64,000 bases of DNA from Geobacter sp. FeAm09 (GCF_008330225.1 NZ_CP042466.1:2118501-2182500), one strand, 5' to 3'; positions 37,700 through 48,257 are shown, counted from the stretch's first letter. The notes: a model not told the origin generated them from the letters alone. A program made the numbers and translations.

Positions 37700-39502
37700 T
37701 TATTTGTCGTCCACCTTGAGAATCGCCAGAAACGCCTCCTGGGGCAGTTCCACGTTCCCGACGTTTTTCATGCGCTTTTTGCCTTCCTTCTGTTTCTCCA
37801 GGAGCTTGCGCTTACGGGTGATATCCCCGCCGTAACATTTGGCAAGGACGTCCTTACGCATGGCCTTGACCGTCTCGCGGGCAATGATCTTGTTGCCGAT
37901 GGCCGCCTGGATGGCCACCTCGAACATCTGGCGCGGGATCAGCTCCTTCATCTTGGAGACCAGGTCGCGGCCGCGGAAATAGGCCTTGTCCCGGTGAATG
38001 ATCAGGGACAGGGCGTCCACCACCTCGCCGTTGATCATGATGTTCATCCTGACCAGTTCGCTGCGGCGGTAATCCAAGTGCTCGTAGTCCAGGGAGGCGT
38101 ACCCCTTGGTGATGGACTTCAGCTTGTCGTAGAAATCGAGCACGATCTCGTTCAGGGGCATTTCGTAGATGATCATCACCCTGGTGGGGGTCAGGTACTT
38201 GATCTCCCGCTGCACGCCGCGCTTTTCCTCGCACAGAGCCAGCACGCCGCCGACGAACTCGTTGGGCACGTGGATATGGGCCAGGATGAACGGCTCTTCC
38301 AGATAATCCACATACTGCGGCTCGGGGAGCTGATTGGCGCTCTCGATGGTGATCACCTCGCCGGTGACGCGATGCACCTTGTACACGACCGTGGGGGCGG
38401 TGGTGATCAGGTCCAGACCGAATTCGCGCTCCAGGCGTTCCTGGATGATCTCCATGTGCAAAAGCCCCAGAAAGCCGCAGCGATAACCGAAGCCCAGGGC
38501 CACCGAGGTTTCCGGCTCGTAGGAAAAGGATGAGTCGTTCAGCTTGAGCTTGGCCAGGGCGTCGCGCAGCTGCTCGTATTGAGCCGTATCAATGGGGTAC
38601 AGGCCGGAGAACACCATCGGCTTGACCTCTTTGAAGCCGGCGAGCGGCCGTTCGCACTGCCGGTTCAGCAGGGTTACCGTATCGCCCACCTTGGCGTCGG
38701 CCACATCCTTGATGCCGGCGATCACGAAGCCGACCTCGCCGGCACTCAGAGCGGGCACCTCACGCATCACCGGGGCAAACACCCCGACCTTGAGCGCCTC
38801 ATAGGAGCGGTTGGTGGACATGAGCTGGATCTTGTCGCCCTTTTTGAGGGTACCGTCAAAGAGCCGCACCAGAATGATGACCCCCTGGTACTGGTCGTAC
38901 CAGGAATCGAACAGGAGCGCCTTGAGCGGCGCTACGGGGTCTCCCGTGGGCGCGGGGATCTTCTTGACGATCTCTTCCAGAATCTCGTGGGTGCCGATCC
39001 CCTCCTTGGCGCTGGCCAGCACGGCATCGTGGGCGTCGATGCCGATGATCTCCTCGATCTCCTGGATCACCCGCTCCGGGTCGGCCGCGGGCAGGTCGAT
39101 CTTGTTGAGGACCGGAAAGACCTCCAGGTTGTTGTCCAGGGCCAGATAGACGTTGGCCAGGGTCTGGGCCTCGACCCCCTGGGAGGCGTCCACCACCAGG
39201 AGCCCGCCTTCGCAGGCGGCCAGGGAGCGGGACACTTCATAGGTGAAGTCCACGTGGCCGGGGGTGTCGATCAGGTTGAGGACGTAATCGTTGCCGTCGT
39301 CGGCCCGGTAGTTGAGCCGGACGGTCTGGGCCTTGATGGTGATGCCCCGTTCACGTTCCAGATCCATCTTGTCCAGGAACTGATCCTGTTTTTCCCGGTC
39401 GGAAAGCGCACCGGTATATTCCAGGAGACGGTCGGCCAGGGTGGACTTGCCGTGATCGATGTGGGCGATGATGGAAAAATTTCGTAGTCTGCTGATGGCC
39501 AT
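37700..39502 (-). CDS. lepA: Elongation factor 4 (LepA)
   Basis: A 600-residue ribosomal GTPase, exactly the usual length. G1 is [10 protein letters not shown] (about 13-22), G3 is [11 protein letters not shown], and G4 is [10 protein letters not shown]. The C-terminal LepA domain includes [19 protein letters not shown]. The start at 39502 is [10 protein letters not shown] with GAAGGATTT upstream; an extra 30 upstream residues in frame are not family-like. It back-translocates or remodels stalled ribosomes. First gene of the lepA-lepB unit and divergent from xseA. Confidence 0.97.
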   Translation of the reverse strand: MAISRLRNFSIIAHIDHGKSTLADRLLEYTGALSDREKQDQFLDKMDLERERGITIKAQTVRLNYRADDGNDYVLNLIDTPGHVDFTYEVSRSLAACEGGLLVVDASQGVEAQTLANVYLALDNNLEVFPVLNKIDLPAADPERVIQEIEEIIGIDAHDAVLASAKEGIGTHEILEEIVKKIPAPTGDPVAPLKALLFDSWYDQYQGVIILVRLFDGTLKKGDKIQLMSTNRSYEALKVGVFAPVMREVPALSAGEVGFVIAGIKDVADAKVGDTVTLLNRQCERPLAGFKEVKPMVFSGLYPIDTAQYEQLRDALAKLKLNDSSFSYEPETSVALGFGYRCGFLGLLHMEIIQERLEREFGLDLITTAPTVVYKVHRVTGEVITIESANQLPEPQYVDYLEEPFILAHIHVPNEFVGGVLALCEEKRGVQREIKYLTPTRVMIIYEMPLNEIVLDFYDKLKSITKGYASLDYEHLDYRRSELVRMNIMINGEVVDALSLIIHRDKAYFRGRDLVSKMKELIPRQMFEVAIQAAIGNKIIARETVKAMRKDVLAKCYGGDITRKRKLLEKQKEGKKRMKNVGNVELPQEAFLAILKVDDK

Positions 39503-39641
39503 AAATCCTTCGGTTATGCACACTAAAATGGAATTGTGAAGGATAGATAAATATGGCGTGAAAGTAAAGCGGAAAAGCCGGATCACCGCCATTCCAGCGA
39601 TAGGGATTGACGCCGGGGTGCACGACGCTTAAGATACCTCC

Positions 39642-40982
39642 ATGGACATCTTTTCCGAAAAGACCATCCTCACGGTCAGCCGGCTGACCGCCCTCATCCG
39701 CGGCGTGCTGGAGGACAACTTCGACCAGGTTTGGGTCGAAGGCGAGGTTTCCAACCTGTCCCTCCCCTCCTCCGGGCACATCTATTTCACCCTCAAGGAT
39801 TCCGGGGCCCAGGTGCGGTGCGTCATGTTCAAAAGCGCCGCCAAGAACCTTAAGTTCCGCCTTTCCGACGGCATGGGCCTGATCGTCAGGGGGCGCATCT
39901 CCGTCTACGACCAGCGCGGCGAATACCAGATCGTCTGCGAATACCTGGAACCGGCCGGCGTCGGGGCCCTGCAGATGGCCTTCATACAGCTCAAGGAGCG
40001 CCTGGCCCGGGAAGGGCTCTTCGACGAGGCCCACAAGCGTCCCATGCCCCGATTCCCCAAACGGGTGGGCGTGGTGACATCCCCCACCGGCGCCGCCATC
40101 CACGACATCCTCAACGTCCTCAAGCGCCGTTTCGCCTCCCTGGAGGTGCTGCTCTATCCGGTGCGCGTCCAGGGCGACGGCGCCGCCCGGGAAATAGCCC
40201 TGGCCATCGCCGACATGAACCGCCTGGCCGAGGTGGACGTGCTCATCGTCGGCCGCGGCGGAGGGTCACTGGAAGACCTGTGGGCGTTCAACGAGGAAAT
40301 CGTGGCGCGGGCCGTGCGCCGCTCCCGCATCCCGATCATCTCGGCCGTGGGACATGAGACCGACTGGACCATCTGCGACTTTGCCGCCGACCTGCGCGCC
40401 CCCACCCCGTCCGCCGCCGCCGAACTGGTGTCCGCCAGCGCCGGAGAGTTGCGCGGCCAGGTGGAATCCCTGGCCCATCGTCTGCGCCTGGGGATCGAAT
40501 CGTACCTGGCGACCCGGGAAGCGCGGCTCGATACGTTGCGGCGGGCGATCCACGACCCCACAACCCTGGTGGGGCATCTGGCCCAGCGGGTGGACGACCT
40601 GACGGAACGGCTCGCCTTGAGCCAGGAACATGGGCTGGCCCGGCGCAGAGAGCAATTCCATCGCCTGGACCAATTGTTATCATTCAACAACCCAATGCGC
40701 CTAATTGCCGACCGCCGGCAACGCCTGCAACGACTTGAGTCGGACGGCGAACGGCTGATGCAATCGAAACGTGAGGCTCTTAAGCTGGCTTTCGGCGAAC
40801 AGGCCGCACGGCTGGAAGTACTCTCGCCCCTCTCCACCCTGGCCCGGGGATACGCCATTGCCCTGCGCTGCAAGGACGGCACGGTGGCCACCGACGCCGC
40901 CCAGCTTGCACAAGGGGAACTGCTCAAGCTCAACTTCCGCCGCGGCGCGGCCCTGTGCCGCGTGGAAAGCCGGGAATCGTGA
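39642..40982 (+). CDS. xseA: Exodeoxyribonuclease VII large subunit
   Basis: A 446-residue nuclease subunit degrading single-stranded DNA in both directions. The N-terminal OB domain has VEGEVSNLSLPSSGHIYFTL and the catalytic domain has GVVTSPTGAAIHDIL, VGRGGGSLEDLWAFNEE and SAVGHETDWTICDFAADLR. A helical coiled-coil region for binding the small subunit follows. It is divergent from lepA; the small subunit gene starts 69 bases later from its own promoter, which begins just past the xseA stop. Confidence 0.96.
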   Translation: MDIFSEKTILTVSRLTALIRGVLEDNFDQVWVEGEVSNLSLPSSGHIYFTLKDSGAQVRCVMFKSAAKNLKFRLSDGMGLIVRGRISVYDQRGEYQIVCEYLEPAGVGALQMAFIQLKERLAREGLFDEAHKRPMPRFPKRVGVVTSPTGAAIHDILNVLKRRFASLEVLLYPVRVQGDGAAREIALAIADMNRLAEVDVLIVGRGGGSLEDLWAFNEEIVARAVRRSRIPIISAVGHETDWTICDFAADLRAPTPSAAAELVSASAGELRGQVESLAHRLRLGIESYLATREARLDTLRRAIHDPTTLVGHLAQRVDDLTERLALSQEHGLARRREQFHRLDQLLSFNNPMRLIADRRQRLQRLESDGERLMQSKREALKLAFGEQAARLEVLSPLSTLARGYAIALRCKDGTVATDAAQLAQGELLKLNFRRGAALCRVESRES

Positions 40983-40986
40983 ATGC

Positions 40987-41014
40987 TTGACCGTAGACGG
41001 CATATCTGTATAAT
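40987..41014 (+). promoter_or_regulatory. Strong sigma70 promoter for xseB-ispA-dxs
   Basis: TTGACC (40987-40992), 16-base spacer and perfect TATAAT (41009-41014), in the gap between the xseA stop and the xseB start. Confidence 0.7.
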
Positions 41015-41051
41015 GTCGGCACACTGAAAACGGGCAAAAAAGGTTTTTGAT

Positions 41052-41279
41052 ATGGCAACGGAAAAATTCGAGACTGCACTCAAAAAGCTGGAAGAGATCG
41101 TCAAGCGCCTGGAAGGCGGCTCGATTTCTCTGGAAGATTCCCTCAAGGCTTTCGAGGAGGGGGTCAAACACGCCGCCTTCTGCTCCCGGAAGCTGGACGA
41201 GGCCGAGCGGCGGGTCGAGGTGCTGCTGAAACGCAAGGACGGAACCTTTGGCCGGGAACCGTTCGAACCGGAAGAGTAA
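41052..41279 (+). CDS. xseB: Exodeoxyribonuclease VII small subunit
   Basis: A 75-residue helical hairpin protein. The typical XseB pattern FETALKKLEEIVKRLEGGSI then LEDSLKAFEEGVKHAAFCSR is seen. It binds the coiled coil of XseA to make the active holoenzyme. The start has AAAAAAGG upstream. In many bacteria xseB precedes ispA and dxs, as here. Confidence 0.95.
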   Translation: MATEKFETALKKLEEIVKRLEGGSISLEDSLKAFEEGVKHAAFCSRKLDEAERRVEVLLKRKDGTFGREPFEPEE

Positions 41280-41435
41280 AATCTAATTCACAATTTCTGC
41301 CACACGACACAGGGACGAAAAGGCCACAACCGGCAGAGCCGCAACATATCCCCCACCCCAGATCATGGCCGGAACCTCTGTCGGCCGGCTAGCCCGGCAC
41401 CCGAATGTCCCCGTGGCAAAAAAAGGACCCTCATC

Positions 41436-42329
41436 ATGGATTTGAAGACATACCTGAAAGAACAGTGCACACGGGTTGACGAGGCCCTGGACCGCTTCCT
41501 CCCCAAGGAATCAGAACTTCCCCACAGCCTGCACAAGGCCATGCGCTACTCGGTCTTTGCCGGCGGCAAACGGGTACGGCCGATCCTGATGCTGGCCGCC
41601 TGCCAGGCCGTGGGTGGCGATACGGAGCGGGCCATACCTGCGGCCTGCGCCATGGAGATGATCCACACCTACTCCCTGATCCACGACGACCTGCCCGCCA
41701 TGGACGACGATGATTTCCGGCGCGGCAACCCCACCAACCACAAGGTCTTCGGCGAGGCGATCGCCATCCTGGCCGGGGATGCCCTCTTGACCGAAGCCTT
41801 CAAGCTGGCCAGCGACCCGCGTCTCAACAGCGACGTGCCGGCCGCCGCACGCCTGGCGGTCATCAACGAGATCGCGACCTGCGCCGGTTCCTATGGCATG
41901 GTGGGCGGCCAGGTGGTGGACATGGAGAGTGAGGGCAAGCCGGATATCGACCTGCCTGTCGTGCAGTACATCCACACCCACAAGACCGGCGCCCTGATCA
42001 AGGCCTCGGTGGTTGCCGGCGCGTTGCTGGGGGGGGCGGACGAGACCAGATTGGCCGCCGTCAAACGATACGGCGAGGCGGCCGGGTTGGCTTTCCAGAT
42101 TGCCGACGACATCCTGGACATCGAGGGCACCACCGAGGAGATCGGCAAGGATGCCGGCAGCGACGAGGCCCGCGGCAAGGCGACCTATCCGGCGGTCATG
42201 GGCCTGGCTGCGGCCAAGGCAGAGGCCAAGGCCATGATGGACGAGGCCATGGCCGCCCTGGAGATCTTCGGTCCCGAGGCCGATGCGCTGCGGAACATCG
42301 CGCAGTATATCGTCAGCCGGAAAAACTGA
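41436..42329 (+). CDS. ispA: Short-chain polyprenyl (farnesyl) diphosphate synthase
   Basis: A 297-residue trans-prenyltransferase condensing isopentenyl diphosphate with allylic diphosphates. The first Asp-rich motif is DDLPAMD within HDDLPAMDDDDFRRG (residues 83-97), and the second is in QIADDILDIEG (about 221-231). Other landmarks are FAGGKRVRPILML and GGQVVDMESEG. Product length (C15 or C20) is set by residues before the first motif and is not certain. It lies 156 bases after xseB and 200 bases before dxs; a repeat element fills the latter gap. Confidence 0.94.
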   Translation: MDLKTYLKEQCTRVDEALDRFLPKESELPHSLHKAMRYSVFAGGKRVRPILMLAACQAVGGDTERAIPAACAMEMIHTYSLIHDDLPAMDDDDFRRGNPTNHKVFGEAIAILAGDALLTEAFKLASDPRLNSDVPAAARLAVINEIATCAGSYGMVGGQVVDMESEGKPDIDLPVVQYIHTHKTGALIKASVVAGALLGGADETRLAAVKRYGEAAGLAFQIADDILDIEGTTEEIGKDAGSDEARGKATYPAVMGLAAAKAEAKAMMDEAMAALEIFGPEADALRNIAQYIVSRKN

Positions 42330-42340
42330 AACGGGAAGTG

Positions 42341-42500
42341 CTCACCACGGAGGAGACCGAGGTACACGGAGGAAAGACAAAAACCATTTGCAGGGATAAA
42401 CAGGATACACAAATACAATTTTAAACATCCTGTAAAACTCATTTTTTTCAATCTCTGTCCGTTCCGCTTTCCTCTGTGTCCCTCCGCGTCCTCCGTGGCA
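42341..42500. repeat. Dispersed inverted-repeat element, copy B
   Basis: Left arm 42341-42376 (CTCACCACGGAGGAG and GGTACACGGAGGAAAG) and right arm 42467-42500, its imperfect reverse complement (CTTTCCTCTGTGTCCC and CGTCCTCCGTGG). The interior has a second small inverted repeat, ACAGGAT and ATCCTGT. It lies between ispA and dxs. Confidence 0.7.
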
Positions 42501-42529
42501 ATGCTCTTTTACCAGATAAGGATCTATTT

Positions 42530-44406
42530 ATGGCTATCCTTGACACGATAAACTCCCCCGACGACCTGAAAAAGCTCCCTTTATCCCAGCTCCCGGCCGT
42601 GGCTGTGGAACTGCGCGCCATGATCATCGAAACATGCGCCAAAAACGGCGGCCACCTGGCGCCCAGCCTGGGGGTGGTGGAACTGACCATTGCCCTGCAC
42701 CGGATATTCGATTCGCCAGCCGACAAGATCATCTGGGATGTGGGTCATCAGGCCTATGCCCACAAGATCCTCACCGGCCGGCGGGAGCGCTTCCCCACCC
42801 TGCGCACCCTGAATGGCATCACCGGTTTCCCCAAGCGGGCCGAATCGCCCCACGACGCCTTCGGCGTCGGCCACTCCTCCACCTCCATCTCGGCCGCCAC
42901 CGGCTATGCCGCGGCCCGGGATCTGGATGGGCGCAGGAACAAGGTGGTCGCGGTGATCGGCGACGGCTCCATGACCGGAGGCATGGCCTACGAGGGGATG
43001 AACAACGCCGGCGCCCTGGCCAAGGACCTGATCGTCGTCCTCAACGACAATGAGATGTCCATCGCCGAGAATGTGGGTGCCCTCTCCACCTTTCTGAGCC
43101 GCACCGCCTCCAGTGAGTTCGTGTATCGTTTCAAAAAGAATACGGAGGCGTTTCTCAAGCGGATCGACGTGGGCAAAGGGGTTCTGCATGTCGCCCGCAA
43201 GATGGAGGAGTCCTTCAAGGGACTTTTCACCCCCGGCATGATGTTCGAGGCCTTCGGCTTCAACTATATCGGCCCCATCGATGGCCACGATCTGCCAAAA
43301 CTGCTGGAAACCCTGGAAGGGATCAAGAAGTTCCATGACCCGGTCCTGATTCACGTGCTGACCAAGAAAGGCAAAGGCTACAAGCCCGCCGAGGACAATC
43401 CGTCGCTCTTCCACGGCGTCGGGCCGTTCGAGATCGGGACCGGCAAGGTGCTCAAGGGAAAAGGCGGCGCCGCATCCTACACCGCCATCTTCGGCGCCAC
43501 CCTGTGCAAGCTGGCCGCCGAAGACGAGCGGATCGTGGCCATCACCGCCGCCATGCCCGACGGCACGGGACTGAGCGGCTTCGCCAAGGAACACCCCGAA
43601 CGCTTTTTCGACATGGGTATCGCCGAACAGCACGGCGTGACCTTTGCCGCCGGCCTGGCGGCCTGTGGCCTGCGGCCGGTGTTCGCGGTCTACTCCACCT
43701 TCCTACAGCGCGCCTACGACCAAGTGTTCCACGACGTCTGCCTACAGAACCTGCCGGTGACCCTTGCCCTGGACCGGGGGGGGTGGTGGGGAGCGACGGC
43801 CCCACCCATCACGGCGCCTTCGACCTCTCCTACCTGCGGCACCTGCCCAATATGACCCTGATGGCGCCCAAGGACGAGAATGAACTCCAGCACATGCTGC
43901 ATACCGCCCTTACCCTGGGCACCCCTGCCGCAGTGCGCTATCCCCGGGGCAACGGCTTTGGCGTCCCCCTGGACCAGACCCTGGCCACGCTCCCCGTGGG
44001 CCGGGCCGAAGTGCTCCGCGAGGGGGGCGACGGTGTGCTGCTGGCTGTGGGCACCATGGTCTATCCCGCCCTGGAGGCGGCCGGGCAGCTTGAAAAAGAG
44101 CACGGCACGGCGCTGACCGTCGTCAATGCCCGTTTCGTAAAACCGCTGGACGAAGCGCTGATCCTGGATCTCGCCCGCACGCACGGCCGGATCGTGACCC
44201 TAGAGGAAAACGCCCTGCAAGGGGGGTTCGGCACGGCCGTACTGGAGCTGTTGGAGCAGCACGGCCTGACCGGCGTTCCGGTTCTGCGCCTCGGCTACCC
44301 CGACCACTACATCCCCCAGGGGGAGCAGCACGAACTGAGGGCCATGGTGGGGCTCGACAGCCCCGGCATCGTGGCATCGGTGCACGTCTTCATCTCCCGC
44401 CCATGA
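42530..44406 (+). CDS. dxs: 1-deoxy-D-xylulose-5-phosphate synthase, broken by a 1-base frameshift
   Basis: A TPP enzyme joining pyruvate and glyceraldehyde 3-phosphate, the first step of the MEP isoprenoid pathway. N-terminal landmarks are [19 protein letters not shown] and [18 protein letters not shown]; further on are [19 protein letters not shown] and, after the break, [17 protein letters not shown]. The frame is lost in an 8-base G run (43776-43783). Adding one G restores [17 protein letters not shown] and one protein of about 625 residues, normal for Dxs. The start at 42530 follows AAGGATC. Loss of this enzyme should be lethal if MEP is the only route, so a sequence error is likely. Confidence 0.92.
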
Positions 44407-45728
44407 CGCAGTGGAGCCCACACAGCCGCCGAATGCCGGCATCGCGAACGTGCCGGCATTCCCTGGTGCACCGGGCCGCCCTTCTCCTGACGGCATCGTG
44501 CCTGTGGCTTTCTCCCCTCCACGCCGCCGAGCCGGTTGCCAACGGGCAACCCCAGCCGGATGACAAACCTTCTCCCTCAACGGCTCCCCGGTACAGTGAA
44601 AAAGAGCTGGAACAGTTGGAAAACAGCCATCGCCTGTTCCCGCTCAACGAGAAGGTCACCGCCGCTCTGGCGAACGCCTATGCGGCGTACGGGCATCAGC
44701 TCTTCACCCAGAAGCGTTATGAACAGGCGGACGCCATCTTCCTCAAGGCCCAGGAGCTCTATCCCGACGATGCCACCTACGCCCTGCTGCGGGGCATCTG
44801 CAACTACCACCTCAAACGATACGAGACGGCACGTGCCGAACTGGAGCAGGCCCGCTCGCAAGCGGGCGATTCCATCGAGGTCCTCTTTTTCCTGGGGTTG
44901 GTGCTGTACGATACCGACAACCGCCAGCAGGCGGTGGAGCTATGGGAACTGGCCCTGAAACGTGCGCCGGGCCGCAAGGAAATCCTCGACGTCCTCAACA
45001 AGGCGCGCAAGGAGACGGCCGTTGAAGCGGCCATGGACCAGGGGCACAGCTCCCGCTTCGATCTTTCCTACGATCCCGATGTGGACACGGCGTTTGCCCT
45101 GGCGGTCCTGGACGTGTTGGAAGCGGCGGCCAACACGGTCAACTCCGAACTGGACCACTACCCCCAGGCGCGCGTCCCGATCGGCATTTACAAACGCGGC
45201 GACTTCAAGACCGTCACCGATTCGCCCGACTGGTCCGGCGGCGTCTACGACGGCAAGATCAGGCTTCCCTTTGGCGGGGCAAAGGAGATGAACCCCGCCT
45301 TGCGTGCCGTTTTATACCATGAATACGCCCATGTGGTGGTCTTTGAACTGACGCGGGGCAACTGCCCCCTCTGGCTCAACGAAGGGGTTGCCGAGGTTTT
45401 CGGCAGGACACAGTATGACCGTCCCTTGACGGAACTGGAACATGCCGTTCGCAGGGGCGCCGTCACCGACTTCCGGAAGCTCGAAAAGAGTTTCAGCGGC
45501 CTCTCCGCTGCCGATGCCGCCCTGGCCTACCAGCAGAGCTACAGCATGGTGAACCATCTGGTGACCACCTATGGCTGGTACCGGGTAAAGCAGATACTTG
45601 TCGGCCTGGGCAATGGCCTGAACGCCGAAGCGGCTATTGCAGCGGCACTGGCCGACTTCAACCTGACCTATGACGGCATCATCAGGGAGTGGCGTGAACG
45701 TCTCGCCGGGAATGGTGGGGAAAGGTAA
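44403..45728 (+). CDS. Exported TPR protein with gluzincin-type metallopeptidase domain
   Basis: A 441-residue protein with a long signal region (hydrophobic core [16 protein letters not shown] ending near residue 42). TPR-like units follow (about 65-200, for example [20 protein letters not shown]). The C-terminal zinc-peptidase domain has HEYAH at 306-310 and a third ligand in [10 protein letters not shown] (about 323-332), the peptidase MA-like arrangement. It therefore probably cleaves proteins in the periplasm. The start overlaps the dxs stop by 4 bases (ATGA). Substrate unknown. Confidence 0.87.
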   Translation: MTQWSPHSRRMPASRTCRHSLVHRAALLLTASCLWLSPLHAAEPVANGQPQPDDKPSPSTAPRYSEKELEQLENSHRLFPLNEKVTAALANAYAAYGHQLFTQKRYEQADAIFLKAQELYPDDATYALLRGICNYHLKRYETARAELEQARSQAGDSIEVLFFLGLVLYDTDNRQQAVELWELALKRAPGRKEILDVLNKARKETAVEAAMDQGHSSRFDLSYDPDVDTAFALAVLDVLEAAANTVNSELDHYPQARVPIGIYKRGDFKTVTDSPDWSGGVYDGKIRLPFGGAKEMNPALRAVLYHEYAHVVVFELTRGNCPLWLNEGVAEVFGRTQYDRPLTELEHAVRRGAVTDFRKLEKSFSGLSAADAALAYQQSYSMVNHLVTTYGWYRVKQILVGLGNGLNAEAAIAAALADFNLTYDGIIREWRERLAGNGGER

Positions 45729-45734
45729 TTTCTG

Positions 45735-45763
45735 TTGCCATATCGCCACACGTATGGTAATAA
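45735..45763 (+). promoter_or_regulatory. Possible tRNA-Pro promoter
   Basis: TTGCCA (45735-45740), 17-base spacer and TAATAA (45758-45763), ending 14 bases before the tRNA. The match to consensus is moderate. Confidence 0.35.
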
Positions 45764-45777
45764 GTATCTTTTCGCGT

Positions 45778-45854
<77 letters not shown>

Positions 45855-46133
45855 ACCCTTACTTTTCAATAGGTTAAGCCTTAATTCTTCAATGCGCACT
45901 GCAACTTGCTGCACATCGGAAGGGATCGAGGCTTTTCTTTTTTCGCCGCTTGCCTCCCTGCATCCCTGCGGGAAGCGTTCCTTGCCCAGAGCGGCACCCC
46001 GCCGCCATGGGAGGTTGCCAGGAAAGCACGATGAAACGTCCCTCATCCCGTATACTCGACTTGACAGCCTGCCCCGAAGTTCGTTAGAGTCGGCTAACAG
46101 CATTCACAACTATCCGGAGGCGACCCCACGCCT

Positions 46134-46487
46134 ATGCCCATGTTCAAGAAATGCCCCTGCTGCGGCGCAAAGTGGCCGACCAGAAACAAGTTCCTCACCG
46201 ATCAAAGCTTGAAGCTCCATGGCTATCAGGTCAACTTCAAGAGCCTTGAGATGGGCCTGCTGCTCTTCACCCACCATGCCCCGTCATGCAACACAACCAT
46301 GGCTGTCGATGTGGCGGAATTTTTCGATCTGTTCACCGGCACACGCTATACCGTGAATAAGGCGAAATCCCCCGAATGCCCACGGTATTGCTTCGACGAA
46401 AGCAATCTGGCACGGTGCACCGTCTTCTGCGAATGTGCCTTTGTACGTGACGTAATGTGGTCGGTCCAGATCCTGAAAGCCATCTAG
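46134..46487 (+). CDS. Cys-rich conserved hypothetical protein
   Basis: A 117-residue cytoplasmic protein with nine cysteines: CPCC near the N-terminus (Cys7, 9, 10), Cys52 in HHAPSC, then Cys82, 86, 95, 99 and 101 in ECPRYC and CTVFCEC. The first motif resembles half of a zinc ribbon and the C-terminal cluster could be another metal site. No signal peptide. GGAGGCG lies 16 bases before the start; the ATG at 46140 is an alternative. Flanked by the tRNA gene and a small opposite-strand gene. I do not recognise the family. Confidence 0.75.
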   Translation: MPMFKKCPCCGAKWPTRNKFLTDQSLKLHGYQVNFKSLEMGLLLFTHHAPSCNTTMAVDVAEFFDLFTGTRYTVNKAKSPECPRYCFDESNLARCTVFCECAFVRDVMWSVQILKAI

Positions 46488-46553
46488 AAATGCCTTTCCA
46501 GCCAGCCTGTCCACGGGGGCTGCACATCTCGTCACTCTTCTGCGGCCGTTCCT

Positions 46554-46787
46554 CTATTTATCCTCCGAGCGTTTGCTTTCCGTTCCTTCCGGCCATCCCC
46601 TCACCATCACCGCAAGATAGCGCAGAGCATCCGTCACCAGCCGGGAACCGACAGTGACGACGTGTTTGGCAAATTCACCGGCAACCCACAACAGGCCTAC
46701 CAGAAAGAGCATGAAGCACATTTTCAGCACAACTGTCCCCGACCCCATGCCGCCCAGGCCGTTCCACATGATTTCAATCAGGTGCAT
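46554..46787 (-). CDS. Small single-helix membrane protein
   Basis: A 77-residue protein with one membrane helix (about 18-40, GTVVLKMCFMLFLVGLLWVA) followed by a basic, polar C-terminus. A good ribosome site (CAAGGAGACGCT) precedes the start, which supports it as real. It is divergent from the cytochrome gene. Function unknown. Confidence 0.6.
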   Translation of the reverse strand: MHLIEIMWNGLGGMGSGTVVLKMCFMLFLVGLLWVAGEFAKHVVTVGSRLVTDALRYLAVMVRGWPEGTESKRSEDK

Positions 46788-46885
46788 AGCGTCTCCTTGA
46801 TTGCCGGACCGGCCGCGACGAACCGTCGCGTGAAAGACAAAACCATCCGAACGTGCGGCGTTTGCATCTTTTAGACAGGCAGTAG

Positions 46886-46913
46886 TTGCCGATAATGGAA
46901 CCGGCGCTATAAT
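46886..46913 (+). promoter_or_regulatory. Sigma70-like promoter for the cytochrome gene
   Basis: TTGCCG (46886-46891), 16-base spacer and perfect TATAAT (46908-46913), 71 bases before the cytochrome start. A small perfect hairpin, CGCGACG/CGTCGCG (46814-46830), lies upstream of it. Confidence 0.55.
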
Positions 46914-46983
46914 CTTTCAACGACTGGCCGATATACTGATGTCCCGTGCGGCTAGCCATGCGCGCAAGGAAGGAACAGCCGTC

Positions 46984-47819
46984 ATGAGAGCGCTGCTTGA
47001 CACCCCGGTCTGCCTGATAATTCTACCACTCGTTTTCGCGTCGTGCAGCCTGTCGGGAGCCAATCTTCAGCGGGAAAGCAATCCGGCCGTTCATTCTGAC
47101 TGCCGCGACTGCCACACGGTTGCCAGGCCTGAGGGGAAAACAGCGCTGTTCCCTTCCTACACCGATCCGTCATACTTTTGTCTCGACTGCCATAACTACA
47201 AGACCAATCATCATCCGGTAAATTTCATTCCGGCCAGGCAAATCCGCCCCCAGTTTCCGCTTTCTACCGGCGAAATCACATGCCTGACGTGTCACGAGAT
47301 GCATGGCGGCCCACAACACAAAGGTACGCCAAAGCTTTTGCGTGGCGGCCCCTATGCCGACCTGAGAACGATGTGCCTCAATTGCCACACCGTTGAACAG
47401 TATGCAAACATAGATCCCCATATCATGAAGAAGGATGGTGAAGAGCGGACCGTCGTTGGCGGAAAGACGGTATGCCTTTTCTGCCACGAATTGGAGCCGG
47501 ACCCTGCGCAGGACCGGGCGAACATGGTGTTATTCAAGGCGGATGTGACGTTTTTGTGTCTGAGGTGCCACACGCTGATGCATACAGGTTACTTTGAAAA
47601 GCATTTCCTGGTAACGCCTTCAAAAGAAATTATCAGCAACAGCAACAGGCCGGAAATCCTGGCGCGGTTTTCGCTGCCGCTTGTGCCCCGGGGCCGCATT
47701 ACGTGCACGACATGTCACAACCCCCATCAGGGGGGATCATTACCTATGGGCCTTCAGCCGCAGGAGCAGATTCCCCCCACAGGCTCAGGGACGGGAACGT
47801 TTGCATCGGATGCCATTAG
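46984..47819 (+). CDS. Octahaem c-type cytochrome, probable lipoprotein, broken by a 1-base frameshift
   Basis: An exported electron-transfer protein. After a hydrophobic leader (LIILPLVFASC, possible lipobox at Cys21) there are seven haem-binding motifs in the given frame. They are CRDCH (40), CLDCH (66), CLTCH (100), CLNCH (131), CLFCH (164), CLRCH (192) and CTTCH (241). The frame then goes out of register in a 6-base G run (47730-47735). One added G continues through IITYGPSAAGADSPHRLRDG to an eighth motif, CIGCH, whose His is the last residue before a TAG at 47817-47819 (278 residues). As written, the frame runs to 47859 without haem motifs. The start at 46984 is favoured over an ATG at 46939 because it gives a proper leader. 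Redox partners are unknown. Confidence 0.85.
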
Positions 47820-47830
47820 ACGGACGTCAT

Positions 47831-48013
47831 TCACAGGATCGAATCCGCCCCCGCCCTGATCTCCTCCCTGACGGTCGTCAGCAATTCCGCGCATATCGCA
47901 ACCAACTCCTGCCGCAGTCCATCCGCTTCGGATGAGAGCTCCAGTTCGACCGACTCGGCAAAATACTTGAATTTGGCAACAACGTCTTCAAACTGCTCGA
48001 TGGTACAATTCAT
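47831..48013 (-). CDS. Small acidic helical protein
   Basis: A 60-residue protein, largely helical and acidic (EQFEDVVAKFKYFAESVELE), with AAAAGGGG eight bases before the start. It is convergent with the cytochrome and does not overlap it once the cytochrome frameshift is corrected (stop at 47819). No family recognised. Confidence 0.5.
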   Translation of the reverse strand: MNCTIEQFEDVVAKFKYFAESVELELSSEADGLRQELVAICAELLTTVREEIRAGADSIL

Positions 48014-48197
48014 GTGATACCCCTTTTGTCCTTATCTGTGCCGCCGTAACCAACAAGGGCGCTGCGTGATCGAAAATATACCGGTACCCGTCCGGCATGG
48101 TCAATTAAAATTGAAGTCGCCCCGCCGCTTCCCGGCATTCCGTCTTCCGGTACCTCCCCCTCCGTGTTGCCTTGCCCCGATCGGCTGAAAACCTTCT

Positions 48198-48226
48198 TTG
48201 ACCGTCCCCGCCAACCGTGCTATTGT
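48198..48226 (+). promoter_or_regulatory. Sigma70 promoter for the outer-membrane barrel gene
   Basis: TTGACC (48198-48203), 17-base spacer and TATTGT (48221-48226), about 32 bases before the TTG start at 48258. The position argues against a start at 48198. Confidence 0.6.
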
Positions 48227-48257
48227 GACCAGGCTACGCCAACACGGGAGGTGGGTT

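Noticed and set aside
46801-46890. Possible c-di-GMP (GEMM-type) riboswitch before the cytochrome
   Set aside because: The GACGCAAAGCC-type core is absent and the best promoter (46886-46913) lies downstream, so the region would not be in the transcript.
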